In this document: positions 24,687-32,870 of the stretch, piece after piece
Layout: each line of letters starts with the position of its first letter
How positions within the stretch are numbered: position 1 is the first letter of the stretch
Source of the DNA: Streptomyces deccanensis
Lineage (GTDB): Bacteria; Actinomycetota; Actinomycetes; Streptomycetales; Streptomycetaceae
Length of the DNA stretch: 64,000 nucleotides
Direction: 5' to 3'
Assembly: GCF_022385335.1 (NCBI RefSeq)
Contig: NZ_CP092431.1
Span: 3,038,001 to 3,102,000, forward strand
Notes under the pieces: generated by a model
The model's input: the letters and a program-made list of their open reading frames with translations, nothing else
Database searches by the model: none
What the model was told of the DNA's origin: nothing
Made by a program: the position numbers and the translations under genes

Positions 24687-26933
24687 CTACGCCACCTCTA
24701 TGCCGTAGTCCTGGACCAGTTCCTCCAACCCGCCCCGGTACCCCTTCCCACCGACGACGAAGTCCCAGTCGCCGTTGGCGCGGCGGCGGAACGAGCCGAG
24801 GGTCAGGGCCGTTTCGTCGGCGCGGCCGTCGGAGACGTCGAGGCGGCCCTGTTCGGCGCGGGACGGGTCCAGGAGGCGGATGCCGGCGTCCGTGAAGCCG
24901 GAGAGGTCGGCGTCGGGGTTGGCCGCCGGGTCGATCGCGGCCACCAGGACGAGACGGTCGGCCTCCGCCGGCAGCGCGTCGAAGGCAACCTGGATCGCGG
25001 CCTTGTCGGGTGCGGTCGGCGGGACGGCGCGGACCGTGCCGTCGGGGGTGCGGTGGTTGTTGTAGAACACGAAGTGGTCGTCGCTGAGGACCCGGTTGCC
25101 GTGGCAGACGAGCGCGCAGACGTCCAGGGCGACGCCGCCCGTCCAGTACATGCCGAGCACGCTGTGATCCTCGGGGGACGGGTCCGGGGCGGACGGGGGT
25201 GCGCTGGTCCGCTGGGCGGGCAGCACCACGGTGGGATCGGCCGTGGACGTCACCGTGGGATCGGCCGTGGGCATCACCACCGTGGGATCGCCCATCGGCA
25301 CCACCACCGTGGGATCGCCCATCGGCACCACCACCGTGGGATCGCCCATCGGCATCACCACCGTGGGATCGGTCGGCGACACCGGCGCGGGGCGCTCGTC
25401 GGTGCCCAGGCGGCCCCGCAGCCCGTGCCCGTGCAGCAGGTCGACGAGTTCGCGGCCCGAGATCAGCTCCAGTGGCTTGCCGTTGGCGAAGGTGTGGGAG
25501 CCGGGCCCGAACTTGGACGTCGTCACCAGGACGCCCTTGTTGGCCCCGGCGTCCTGGACCGTGCCGTAGAGATCGCGCACGGCGGACGGCGGGACGGTGT
25601 TGCGGTAGCGCTTGACCTGGACGACGATCTTGCCGCCGCGGATCGGGGTGGGGTCCAGGGCGTCGACGTCCACCCCGCCGTCGCCCGAGCGCTGGGTGGT
25701 GACGGCCTGCATGCCCATGGCCCGGAAGAGCTCCGCGACCAGTGCCTCGAAGGCGAGGGGGTCCATGGCCAGGAGGTCGGGCTCGTCCTCGCCGCCGTGG
25801 ACGACGACACCGTCGCCGACGTCGTCGGGCCTGCGTCCGGGGCGGACGGGGGTGCGCTGGTCCGGTCGGGCGGACAGTTGGCCCCGGAGGCCGTCCGTCA
25901 GGCAGTCGACGGCGCTCACCTGCTCCAGATGCAGCCCGGCGAAGACCGTCCGGGGCGCCGTGACGGTCACCAGGAAGAGCTCGGCGCGGCGGCCGGTCGC
26001 GGGATCGTGGTCGTCCACGAACCCGTTCAGGACGACCGACTCCAGCGCGCCGAACTCGTCGGCGGTGAACAGGTCGTGGAGCACCAGCAGGGTGCACTGG
26101 GCGAGGACGTCGCGGTAGAGGGCCCGCCGCTGGGTGGCCGGGCGGGGGCGCTCCTTGTCCTGGTCGACGCTCGGCATGTAGACGACGGTCTTCGTCTCGG
26201 GGACGACGTCGTACCGGGGCAGCTCCCAGTCCAGGACCAGCTGCCGTGCCGCCGGGTCGTAGGCGGCGCGGACACCGCGCGGGAAACCCTCGGGCCAGGC
26301 GGACGAGGCGTAGAGGGCGGCGGAGAAGTAGTCGACGGCGGCTTCCGGGTCGCCGTCGCGCAGTGCGCTCGCCATCTGGGCGAGTCCGGCGTTGTGCCGC
26401 CGGATCTCGGTCCGCTGCCCTTCCGCCCATTGCTCGTACTGCCGCTGATACTGGGCCAGTTGCTGCTGTCGCCGGGCCTCGGCGGCCTGCGCCGCGTGCC
26501 AGTCGTGCTCGAACCGGGCGCGCGCCTCGGCCTGGGCGCGCCGCTGGGCGCCCCAACCGCCCTGTGCCTGGTAGTGGTTGGGGTCGGGCATGGGCACGGG
26601 CTGAGCGAGCGGCCCCGGTGAGAACGGCTCCAGGCGCTCGGACCGGGAGAGGGAGGCGGCCCGGAACGCCGGGGCGCGGCAGCCCGCGACCAACAGCCCC
26701 TCCAACACCCGTACCCACGCGTCCAGTTCCTCCGTACGCCGCCGGGCCTCCGCCTCGCGCTGCTGCCGGTACGCCGCCTGCTGCTCGCGCTGGCTGCGGG
26801 CCACCTCCCGCTGGTACGCGCGCTGTTGTCGCTCGTACTCGCGCTGCTGCCGGGCCCGCTCCTCCGACTGACGCTGCTGCTGGCGTTGTGCCTCGGCCCA
26901 GATCCCGGCCAACCCGTTGGAGCGACGACTCAT
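24687..26933 (-). CDS. Mrr-type restriction endonuclease domain fused to a TerD domain
   Basis: 748 residues. The N-terminal ~230 residues are two Arg/Gln/Glu-rich coiled coils (for example RQQREYERQQRAYQREVARS) around a Pro-rich patch, followed by a middle domain (about 235-350). Residues about 388-500 are an Mrr/PD-(D/E)xK nuclease domain: FEALVAELFRAMGMQAVTTQ, then SGDGGVDVDALD and KIVVQVKRYRNT, with D...QVKR as the catalytic core, and YGTVQDAGANKGVLVTTSKF. Next comes a tract of nine-residue repeats DPTVV(V/M)PMG (about 516-568). The C-terminus from about 588 is a TerD-like domain (LGMYWTGGVALDVCALVCHG; FYNNHRTPDGTVR; RLLDPSRAEQGRLDV), the calcium-binding fold of tellurite-resistance proteins. 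The fusion suggests a membrane- or stress-linked DNA-cleaving function, possibly anti-phage; this is inference. Confidence 0.85.
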   Translation of the reverse strand: MSRRSNGLAGIWAEAQRQQQRQSEERARQQREYERQQRAYQREVARSQREQQAAYRQQREAEARRRTEELDAWVRVLEGLLVAGCRAPAFRAASLSRSERLEPFSPGPLAQPVPMPDPNHYQAQGGWGAQRRAQAEARARFEHDWHAAQAAEARRQQQLAQYQRQYEQWAEGQRTEIRRHNAGLAQMASALRDGDPEAAVDYFSAALYASSAWPEGFPRGVRAAYDPAARQLVLDWELPRYDVVPETKTVVYMPSVDQDKERPRPATQRRALYRDVLAQCTLLVLHDLFTADEFGALESVVLNGFVDDHDPATGRRAELFLVTVTAPRTVFAGLHLEQVSAVDCLTDGLRGQLSARPDQRTPVRPGRRPDDVGDGVVVHGGEDEPDLLAMDPLAFEALVAELFRAMGMQAVTTQRSGDGGVDVDALDPTPIRGGKIVVQVKRYRNTVPPSAVRDLYGTVQDAGANKGVLVTTSKFGPGSHTFANGKPLELISGRELVDLLHGHGLRGRLGTDERPAPVSPTDPTVVMPMGDPTVVVPMGDPTVVVPMGDPTVVMPTADPTVTSTADPTVVLPAQRTSAPPSAPDPSPEDHSVLGMYWTGGVALDVCALVCHGNRVLSDDHFVFYNNHRTPDGTVRAVPPTAPDKAAIQVAFDALPAEADRLVLVAAIDPAANPDADLSGFTDAGIRLLDPSRAEQGRLDVSDGRADETALTLGSFRRRANGDWDFVVGGKGYRGGLEELVQDYGIEVA
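25228..25382. repeat. 27-bp coding tandem repeats (nine-residue units)
   Basis: The unit contains GTGGGATCG on the plus strand and recurs six times with 27-bp spacing in the centre; codon positions stay in phase, so the protein gains or loses nine residues per unit. The flanking units have shorter spacing. Confidence 0.9.
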
Positions 26934-27071
26934 GCGCTACAGGCCCTCCCACCGGGGCCCCGACCGCCCGCGAGGCCCCGCCCCCACAACCGGACGTAAT
27001 CGCACGACTTTATCCCGCGACGGCGCGTCCCTCTACCGCTGGTCAGCCGCTGATCGGCGCTGATCGGCCGC

Positions 27072-27782
27072 TCAGCCCATGTACCGGACGAGCAGGTAGG
27101 CGGCCGCCGCCACGACCACGATCACCGCGACGACCGCCGCCCGGTACGCCCGTGTCGGGAGGGGACGGGGCGGCGGGGGCGGCGGGGTGGCCTGGCGCGG
27201 CGAGTGGGCGCCGCCGGCGGGGTTGCCGCTGAGCAGGGGGACCGGCAGGGGCCCGACGATGGGCGCGACGGGCGGCTGCCAGTCCGTCCCATCGGCGGTG
27301 CCGGACTCCGCCCATGGCTGGAGTTGGCCGGTGGCCAGGCGGCGCCAGCGGCTGCCGGAGGAGTCGGTGAACTCGACGGAACAGAGCAACGGCGAGGGCG
27401 GTGAACCGGTGGCGGAGGTCATGGGGAGGTCGACGGTGAGCCGGCCGCCCGCCGGCAGGATCTCGCGGCCGTCGAGGCGTACGCCGTCGTAGTGGACGGC
27501 GACCTGGACGAGCGGCTGGTTGCTGGTGTTGACCGCTTCGAGGTGCCACCGCGCGTAGCCGTCCGCGAGCACGGAGGGTCTGCTGCCCATGGTGACGTGC
27601 AGCATCGACGACTGGATCAGCTTCTCCCGCTGGTCCGCCTCGCGTTCACGGTCCTCGATGCGGCGCTCCCGCTCGGCCAGCCGGCCGGCCTGACGGACGT
27701 TGTGACGGTGCCCGGCGATACTCACGACGAGCGCCGAAGCCCCCACCACGGCCCCGAGGACCGCGATCACCACCTCGATCAT
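27072..27782 (-). CDS. membrane-anchored protein with coiled coil and C-terminal TM
   Basis: 236 residues from ATG 27782. An N-terminal hydrophobic segment (EVVIAVLGAVVGASALVVSI, residues 3-22) is followed by an Arg/Glu-rich coil (AGRLAERERRIEDREREADQ) of about 35 residues. A beta-rich soluble middle (SSMLHVTMGSRPSVLADGYA to VEFTDSSGSRWRRLATGQL), a Pro-rich linker and a C-terminal transmembrane helix (YRAAVVAVIVVVAAAAYLLV) complete it. No known family is recognised. It sits downstream of no partner on this strand, and its 5' end faces the amidase gene, with only 127 bp between starts. The neighbouring Mrr-TerD protein also has coils, but a link is only suggestive. Confidence 0.7.
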   Translation of the reverse strand: MIEVVIAVLGAVVGASALVVSIAGHRHNVRQAGRLAERERRIEDREREADQREKLIQSSMLHVTMGSRPSVLADGYARWHLEAVNTSNQPLVQVAVHYDGVRLDGREILPAGGRLTVDLPMTSATGSPPSPLLCSVEFTDSSGSRWRRLATGQLQPWAESGTADGTDWQPPVAPIVGPLPVPLLSGNPAGGAHSPRQATPPPPPPRPLPTRAYRAAVVAVIVVVAAAAYLLVRYMG

Positions 27783-27908
27783 CCCCGTACTCTGACCTGC
27801 CGACGGCCGCCCGGTCCAGCCTGTGCCGCGACGCCGGGCGTGGCGCTCCGCAGGGGCGCTCGCAGGGGTGTCCCGCCCGTGCGCCGCGCGACCCGTAAGG
27901 TGGCAGGC

Positions 27909-28907
27909 GTGTCGTACGTAGGCCCGGACTTCGATCCGCCCCAGCCCCGCCGTTCCGTCCTTCGCCGTCCGCTGACCGTGGCGGTGGCCGCGGTCGTGGT
28001 GGGGGCGGTGGCCGGGTGGGGGGTCTGGCAGGTCACCGGGGGTTCCGGGGGCGGGGACGGCGGGTCGGACAGCGCGCGGGTGCCGCAGACGCGGTCGGCG
28101 ACCACTCCCCCGGCGAGCGGGGAGCCCAGCGCGTCCGCGGACGCCCGGAACGGGGAAGGCGGCGACGGCGGCGAGGGCGGCGACGGCAAGAAGGCGGACC
28201 CCTCGGGTTCCGCCTCCGCGCCCGCCGCCACCGGGCCGCTGAAGGGCAAGGTCGTCGTCATCGACCCGGGGCACAACCCCGGCAACTTCCAGCACACCAC
28301 CGAGATCAACCGCAAGGTGAACATCGGGACGCACGCCAAGGAGTGCGACACGACGGGGACGACCACCAACGACGGTTACCTGGAAGCTGAGTTCACGCTG
28401 GACGTCTCCCGCCGGCTGCGGACGCTCCTCCAACAGGAGGGCGCCACGGTGAAGTTCACCCAGGACGACGACCGCGCCTGGGGTCCGTGCATCGACGAGC
28501 GGGCGCGGATCGGCAACGAGGCGGAGGCGGACGCGGTGGTGTCGATCCACGCGGACGGTTCCGGGTCCGGCAACCGAGGCTTCCACGTCATCCTGCCGGG
28601 CTCGGTGAACGAGGGCGCCGCGGACACCCGGCCCATCGTCGCCCCCTCCCGCGATCTCGGCGAGCGCATCGCCGGCTACTTCGTCCGCGCCACCGGCAGC
28701 GCCCCCTCCAACTACGTCGGCGACGGCACCGGCCTCGTCACCCGCACCGACCTCGGCGGCCTCAACCTCTCCACCGTCCCGAAGGTGTTCATCGAGTGCG
28801 GCAACATGCGCGACAGCAAGGACGCGTCCCTGCTCACCAGCGGCACCTGGCGCCAGAAGGCGGCCCGCGGAATCTCGGACGGCATCACTAGCTTCCTGAA
28901 GAATTGA
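27909..28907 (+). CDS. N-acetylmuramoyl-L-alanine amidase (Amidase_3)
   Basis: 332 residues from GTG 27909, preceded by AGGTGG. A membrane segment (LTVAVAAVVVGAVAGWGVWQ, about residues 20-39) and a Gly/Ser/Asp-rich linker precede the catalytic domain. Zinc ligands and catalytic Glu are seen as VVVIDPGHNPG (His), YLEAEFTLDVSRRLRTLL (Glu), VVSIHADGSGSG (His) and VFIECGNMRDSKDA (catalytic Glu). The enzyme cleaves the amide between MurNAc and L-Ala in peptidoglycan, outside the membrane. The layout is that of an exported, membrane-tethered amidase used in cell division or spore development. Confidence 0.9.
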   Translation: MSYVGPDFDPPQPRRSVLRRPLTVAVAAVVVGAVAGWGVWQVTGGSGGGDGGSDSARVPQTRSATTPPASGEPSASADARNGEGGDGGEGGDGKKADPSGSASAPAATGPLKGKVVVIDPGHNPGNFQHTTEINRKVNIGTHAKECDTTGTTTNDGYLEAEFTLDVSRRLRTLLQQEGATVKFTQDDDRAWGPCIDERARIGNEAEADAVVSIHADGSGSGNRGFHVILPGSVNEGAADTRPIVAPSRDLGERIAGYFVRATGSAPSNYVGDGTGLVTRTDLGGLNLSTVPKVFIECGNMRDSKDASLLTSGTWRQKAARGISDGITSFLKN

Positions 28908-29298
28908 ACAACTTTCCCTTTCGGGAAACGGATGGGGCTCCGGGCGCTAAGCGGAGTGCCACGGAATGACGTGCGCGCGGTCTCAATCTGTCAACGGTTC
29001 CCTCCGAGTTCGTCGGGTGCGCGGGGATACGCGATATCCATGACGGGGCGCCGCTGACCAGCGGTGCCTGGCGGACAGGAAGCGCGCAGGGGAACCTCTG
29101 CGGGAATCGTGAGTTTTCTGCGCGGGTAGGGGGCGGGTCGTGATCATCGCGGTGAACCCGGCGGACACCCACGTCGGTCGGACGATAAGGTCGTCCCTAC
29201 GATGAGGGGCCACCCCCGCGCTTCCCACCACGGCCTGACGGCGACATGGTGACGGCGACGCCTCCACCGATGACGAGACGACTGACGAAGGACCTGAA
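28908..29298. other. 391-bp intergenic region upstream of the DUF membrane gene
   Basis: No gene seen. It contains an inverted pair GGACGA-TAAGG-TCGTCC (29180-29196) about 100 bp before the next start, a possible operator or promoter element, and a lower-GC stretch near 29020-29050 (GGATACGCGATATCC). No riboswitch or tRNA could be recognised. Confidence 0.5.
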
Positions 29299-30138
29299 GT
29301 GAATATCCGCTCCCTCACCAGAGGCGACGGCGTCGTGATCGGAGCAGCGGTATTGCTGTTCATCGCGTCGTTCCTCGACACGTTCGACGGCTCCGGCGAC
29401 GACATCCCCAATGCCTGGGACAACCTCGGCTTGGTGATGAGCATGTACGTCGGCGGCATCATCGGGGCGGTGCTGATCGTCATCGCCCGTGCGCTGCCGC
29501 AGCCGCCCAAGGTCGTCGGTCTCGACCTGGGCCAGCTCGGGGTGGCTCTGACGATCTTCGCCGCGTGGACCTCGTTCTGGTCGATCATCGACCCGCTGGG
29601 CGCGATGGAGGAGTTCTTCGGCGGCCTCGGGGGCTCCGAGCCGGAGTCCGGCGCCGGTCTCATCCTCGGTCTCATCGCCGCTCTGCTCCTGGCCGCCGCC
29701 GCCATCGCCACCCCCCTCGTCCCCGCTCTCAAGGCCGCTCTCGTCGGGGCTCCGCGGCCGGCCGCGCCGCAGCCGTACGGGGCTCAGCCGCCCGGTGGTT
29801 ACGGGTACCCGGGCGCCGGTGCGCCGGGGCCGTTCGGGGCGGGGCAGCCGGGGCCCGGGCAGCCGGGTCAGCCGGGCCCGGGGGCGCCGTTCGGTGGTGC
29901 TCCGCAGCAGCAGGCCGCGGCGCCGCAGCCGCCGGCCGGTGACTTCTCGCCGTTCTGGTTCGCGGTGCCGGTGGCCCGTCCGCTGTTCGCGGAGGACGGT
30001 TCGCAGTCGACGATCGCCGAACTGGCGCCGGGCACCTGGTACCTGGCGGTCGAGCAGCGCGGCGCCAACCTGGTCGCCCAGACGCAGGACGGCCGTCGCG
30101 GTGTCCTCCAGGACACCAGCGGCATCCAGCGCGGCTGA
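29299..30138 (+). CDS. membrane protein with Pro/Gly/Gln-rich domain (DUF5336-like)
   Basis: 279 residues from GTG 29299. Four hydrophobic segments lie in the first 150 residues: GVVIGAAVLLFIASFLDTF, YVGGIIGAVLIVIARALPQ, LGQLGVALTIFAAWTSFWSI and AGLILGLIAALLLAAAAIAT. Next is a disordered stretch of GYGYPGAGAPGPFGAGQPGP type (about residues 160-215), and the C-terminal 60 residues (FWFAVPVARPLFAEDGSQST to GVLQDTSGIQRG) form a small beta-rich domain. The layout resembles DUF5336 membrane proteins of actinobacteria. Unknown function; a role at the envelope is likely. Confidence 0.75.
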   Translation: MNIRSLTRGDGVVIGAAVLLFIASFLDTFDGSGDDIPNAWDNLGLVMSMYVGGIIGAVLIVIARALPQPPKVVGLDLGQLGVALTIFAAWTSFWSIIDPLGAMEEFFGGLGGSEPESGAGLILGLIAALLLAAAAIATPLVPALKAALVGAPRPAAPQPYGAQPPGGYGYPGAGAPGPFGAGQPGPGQPGQPGPGAPFGGAPQQQAAAPQPPAGDFSPFWFAVPVARPLFAEDGSQSTIAELAPGTWYLAVEQRGANLVAQTQDGRRGVLQDTSGIQRG

Positions 30139-30236
30139 GCCACACCTCGCCACACAGTCGTACAGCCGTAGTACAGCGGCCCCTCGCCCTTCCGGGCGGG
30201 GGGCCGTTGTCGTACAGTCGCCTCCCTCCCCTACAG

Positions 30237-30251
30237 CTGACGCTCCGTCAG
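30237..30251. promoter_or_regulatory. CTGAC-N5-GTCAG palindrome overlapping the ribosome site
   Basis: CTGACGCTCCGTCAG is followed directly by GAGG, so its right arm is part of AGGAGG, 12 bp before the ATG of the F420-type oxidoreductase. An RNA hairpin here could hide the ribosome site, or the DNA could be an operator. Confidence 0.6.
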
Positions 30252-30262
30252 GAGGCAGGCGT

Positions 30263-31273
30263 ATGCGGCTCGGTCTGGCACTCGGTTACTGGGGACGCGG
30301 CCCCTCGGCGGACCATGTCCCGCTCGCCCAGGAGGCGGAGCGGCTCGGGTACGACTCGGTGTGGACCGCCGAGTCCTGGGGCTCGGACGCCTTCACCCCG
30401 CTCACCTGGATCGCGGCGCGGACGTCGAGGATCAAGCTGGGCACGGCGGTCGCGCAGATGGCGGCCAGGTCGCCCACCACCACGGCGATGCACGCACTGA
30501 CCCTGGACCACCTCTCCGGCGGTCGGGCCATGCTCGGGCTGGGGCTCTCCGGGCCGCAGGTCGTCGAGGGCTGGTACGGGCGGCCGTTCCCGAGATCGCC
30601 GCTGACCGCGACGAGGGAGTACGTCGACGTCGTACGCCAAGTCCTCAGGCGGGACGGCCCTGTTGAGATCGACGGGCGTTATCACCCCCTCCCCTACGAC
30701 GGGCCGGACGGCACCGGCATCGGCAAGGCGCTCAAGCCCATCACCCACTCGCTGCGGGCCGATCTCCCCGTCCTGCTCGGCGCGGAGGGACCGAAGAACA
30801 TCGCGCAGACGACCCGGATCGCGGACGGCTGGCTGCCGCTGTACTGGTCACCGTCGCGGACCGAGGTCTACGAGTCCTCGCTGACCGACCTGCCCGAGGG
30901 CTTCCTCATCGCGCCCATGGCACGGGCGAGGGTCTGTGACGACGTCGCCGAGGGGCTGTTGCCCGTGAAGGCGATGCTCGGCTTCTACATCGGCGGGATG
31001 GGGCACGCCCGGCGCAACTTCCACGCCGATCTCATGGCCCGCATGGGGTACGAGGAGGAGGCCCGCCGCATCCAGCGGCTCTTCCTCGACGGGCGGCGCG
31101 AGGAGGCCGTACTCGCCGTGCCGGACGCCTTCGCGGACGAGATCTCGCTGGTCGGACCGCGTGAACGGATCGCGGAGCGACTGGAGGCGTGGCGGAAGGG
31201 GCCGGTGACGGACCTGCTGGTGCTGGCCCCCGATCCGCATACTCTGCGGGTGCTGGCGGAGCTGAACTCCTAG
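30263..31273 (+). CDS. LLM class F420-dependent oxidoreductase
   Basis: 336 residues of the luciferase-like monooxygenase fold. Conserved features are the N-terminal LALGYWGRGPSADHVPLAQE, YDSVWTAESWGSDAFTPL (residues about 29-46), RTSRIKLGTAVAQMAARSP, TLDHLSGGRAMLGLGLSGPQ and WYGRPFPRSPLTATREYV, all typical of actinobacterial F420-type members. These enzymes oxidise or reduce organic substrates with coenzyme F420; the substrate here is unknown. AGGAGG lies 8-13 bp upstream and overlaps a palindrome shared with catabolic genes elsewhere in the window. It may belong to a steroid or lipid pathway, but this is inference. Confidence 0.85.
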   Translation: MRLGLALGYWGRGPSADHVPLAQEAERLGYDSVWTAESWGSDAFTPLTWIAARTSRIKLGTAVAQMAARSPTTTAMHALTLDHLSGGRAMLGLGLSGPQVVEGWYGRPFPRSPLTATREYVDVVRQVLRRDGPVEIDGRYHPLPYDGPDGTGIGKALKPITHSLRADLPVLLGAEGPKNIAQTTRIADGWLPLYWSPSRTEVYESSLTDLPEGFLIAPMARARVCDDVAEGLLPVKAMLGFYIGGMGHARRNFHADLMARMGYEEEARRIQRLFLDGRREEAVLAVPDAFADEISLVGPRERIAERLEAWRKGPVTDLLVLAPDPHTLRVLAELNS

Positions 31274-31349
31274 GCGGAGGTGAGGCGTCGAGGGGGGCTC
31301 GTGGGGGCGGGCCAGGTTTCGACGGGGGGCGACGGGCAACCCGTCAGGC

Positions 31350-31637
31350 ATGTCTCGATATAGCGGTTCCAATCAGGCGGGCCGGGTCATCGCGATAGTC
31401 GCCGATGTCATGGCGTTCATCCTCGGCCTGTGGATCCTGATGTACCTGCTGGGTGCGAACGGCGCGAACGACTTCGTGCAGTTCGTCCATGACGCGGCTC
31501 GCTGGCTCGCCGGCTGGTCGCACGACCTGTTCACGTTCGACGAGCAGTGGGCCAGGGTGGTGGCCGGGTACGGCCTGGCAGCCGTCGTCTACCTGCTCGT
31601 GGGCCACGCGATCGCCAATCGCATGCACCGGCATTGA
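31350..31637 (+). CDS. small two-TM membrane protein (95 aa)
   Basis: 95 residues with two hydrophobic segments: VIAIVADVMAFILGLWILMY (about 13-32) and VVAGYGLAAVVYLLVGHAIA (about 68-87), separated by an amphipathic stretch (FVQFVHDAARWLAGWSHDL). No enzymatic motif. Natural codon usage and clear hydrophobic pattern support a real gene. Similar short proteins are common in Streptomyces with no assigned function. A strong hairpin follows. Confidence 0.7.
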   Translation: MSRYSGSNQAGRVIAIVADVMAFILGLWILMYLLGANGANDFVQFVHDAARWLAGWSHDLFTFDEQWARVVAGYGLAAVVYLLVGHAIANRMHRH

Positions 31638-31663
31638 GCGGGTGCGGGTCCGGTGGGGGCTGG

Positions 31664-31762
31664 TCGCGCAGTTCCCCGCGCCCCTGAAAAGCAGGGGCTG
31701 CGCCCCGTGCTTTTCAGGCCCCACAGGGGCCGTTGCTTTTAGGGGCGCGGGGAACTGCGCGA
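31664..31762. repeat. long palindrome built from the dispersed repeat; likely two-way terminator
   Basis: Arms TCGCGCAGTTCCCCGCGCC (from 31664) and its complement (ending 31762) enclose an inner hairpin CTGAAAAGCA / TGCTTTTCAG with GGGGC-tgc-GCCCC at the tip (31684-31717). The region lies between converging genes. Confidence 0.75.
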
Positions 31763-31802
31763 GAAGCCCCACGCACCCGCACCCGACGACGCACCCCTCA
31801 CT

Positions 31803-32870
31803 TCAGCAGCACTCCGCGTCCAGCCCGGAGGGCAGACGCTCCCCGCCGAACACCGCGCACGTGGCCTCGTCGCCGCCCAGCGCGGCCACGGCCAGCAGGA
31901 GCGAACCCGCCGTCCACGAGGTGAGTTCCTCGGGCCAGACGGCCCGGTCCTCGAAGACGTACCCCGTCCAGTACAGGCCGGAGTCGGGGTCACGGAGGTG
32001 CTGGATGGACTGGAGTATCTCCAGGGCCCGGTCGGACTCGCCCATCGCCCAGAGCGCCAGGGCGAGTTCGGCCGATTCACCGCCGGTCACCCACGGGTTG
32101 GGGACGACGCAGCGGACACCGAAGCCGGGGACGACGAAACGGTCCCAGCCCTCCTCCACCCGGGACTTGGCCTCGGCACCGGTGAGCGCGCCACCGAGCA
32201 CCGGGTAGTACCAGTCCATCGAGTAGCGGTCCTTGTCGAGGAACCGCTCGGGGTGCCGCCGTATCGCGTGCCGGAGCGCGCCCACCGCCAACTCCCAGTC
32301 GGGCTGCGGCTCCTCGCGCTGCTCGGCGATGGCGAGGGCGCAGCGCAGCGCGTGGTGGATGGACGAACTACCTGTCAGCAGGGCGTCGTTCACCGGGGTG
32401 CCGTCGTCCTCGCGCTTCCAGCCGATCTGGCCGCCGGGCTGCTGGAGCCGCAGGACGCACTCGATGGCCGCGTAGACGGCGGGCCACATGCGGTCGAGGA
32501 AGGTGTCGTCGCCGGTGGCCAGGTAGTGGTGCCAGACGCCGACGGCGATGTAGGCGACGAAGTTGGTCTCGCGGCCCCGGTCGGTGACATTGTCGGCGTC
32601 CCCGTCGGCGTACGCGGCGTACCAGGAGCCGTCCTCGTTCTGGTGCCGGCGCAGCCACTCGTAGGCGCGCTCGGCGGCGTCGTGCTCACCGGACGCGTCC
32701 AGGGCCATGGCCGCCTCGGTGTGGTCCCACGGGTCGAGGTGGTGGCCGCGGAACCACGGGATGGCACCGTCGGCGCGCTGCACCGCGAGGATGCCCCGCA
32801 CGGTCGCTGCGGCCTCCTCGGCGGTGAGGACCCCGGGCAGGACCAGGTGTTCTGTCCGGGGGGTCGTCAC
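31803..32870 (-). CDS. prenyltransferase/squalene-cyclase-fold protein
   Basis: 355 residues of an alpha/alpha-toroid (terpenoid cyclase/prenyltransferase C-terminal) fold. Repeats of the QW-like type are seen: VQRADGAIPWFRGHHLDPWD, RRHQNEDGSWYAAYADGDAD, LQQPGGQIGWKREDDGTP and RDPDSGLYWTGYVFEDRAVW. The WxxxE/HxDPWDHTEAAMAL pattern and repeated double-helical hydrophobic spacing support it. Catalytic DxDD of squalene cyclases is not visible, so it may process a polysaccharide or glycolipid. GTG 32870 overlaps the preceding stop (GTGA). Third gene of the glycosyltransferase - methyltransferase - toroid operon. Confidence 0.8.
   Translation of the reverse strand: MTTPRTEHLVLPGVLTAEEAAATVRGILAVQRADGAIPWFRGHHLDPWDHTEAAMALDASGEHDAAERAYEWLRRHQNEDGSWYAAYADGDADNVTDRGRETNFVAYIAVGVWHHYLATGDDTFLDRMWPAVYAAIECVLRLQQPGGQIGWKREDDGTPVNDALLTGSSSIHHALRCALAIAEQREEPQPDWELAVGALRHAIRRHPERFLDKDRYSMDWYYPVLGGALTGAEAKSRVEEGWDRFVVPGFGVRCVVPNPWVTGGESAELALALWAMGESDRALEILQSIQHLRDPDSGLYWTGYVFEDRAVWPEELTSWTAGSLLLAVAALGGDEATCAVFGGERLPSGLDAECC

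Noticed and set aside
25228..25382. Regular 27-bp repeats suggested a CRISPR array
   Set aside because: There are no unique spacers; the repeats are contiguous, coding and in frame.
23944..26952. A 1,002-codon minus-strand frame through the methyltransferase and Mrr-TerD genes
   Set aside because: It is the Arg/Pro/Gly-rich shadow of real genes; the 748-residue Mrr-TerD frame alone shows domains.
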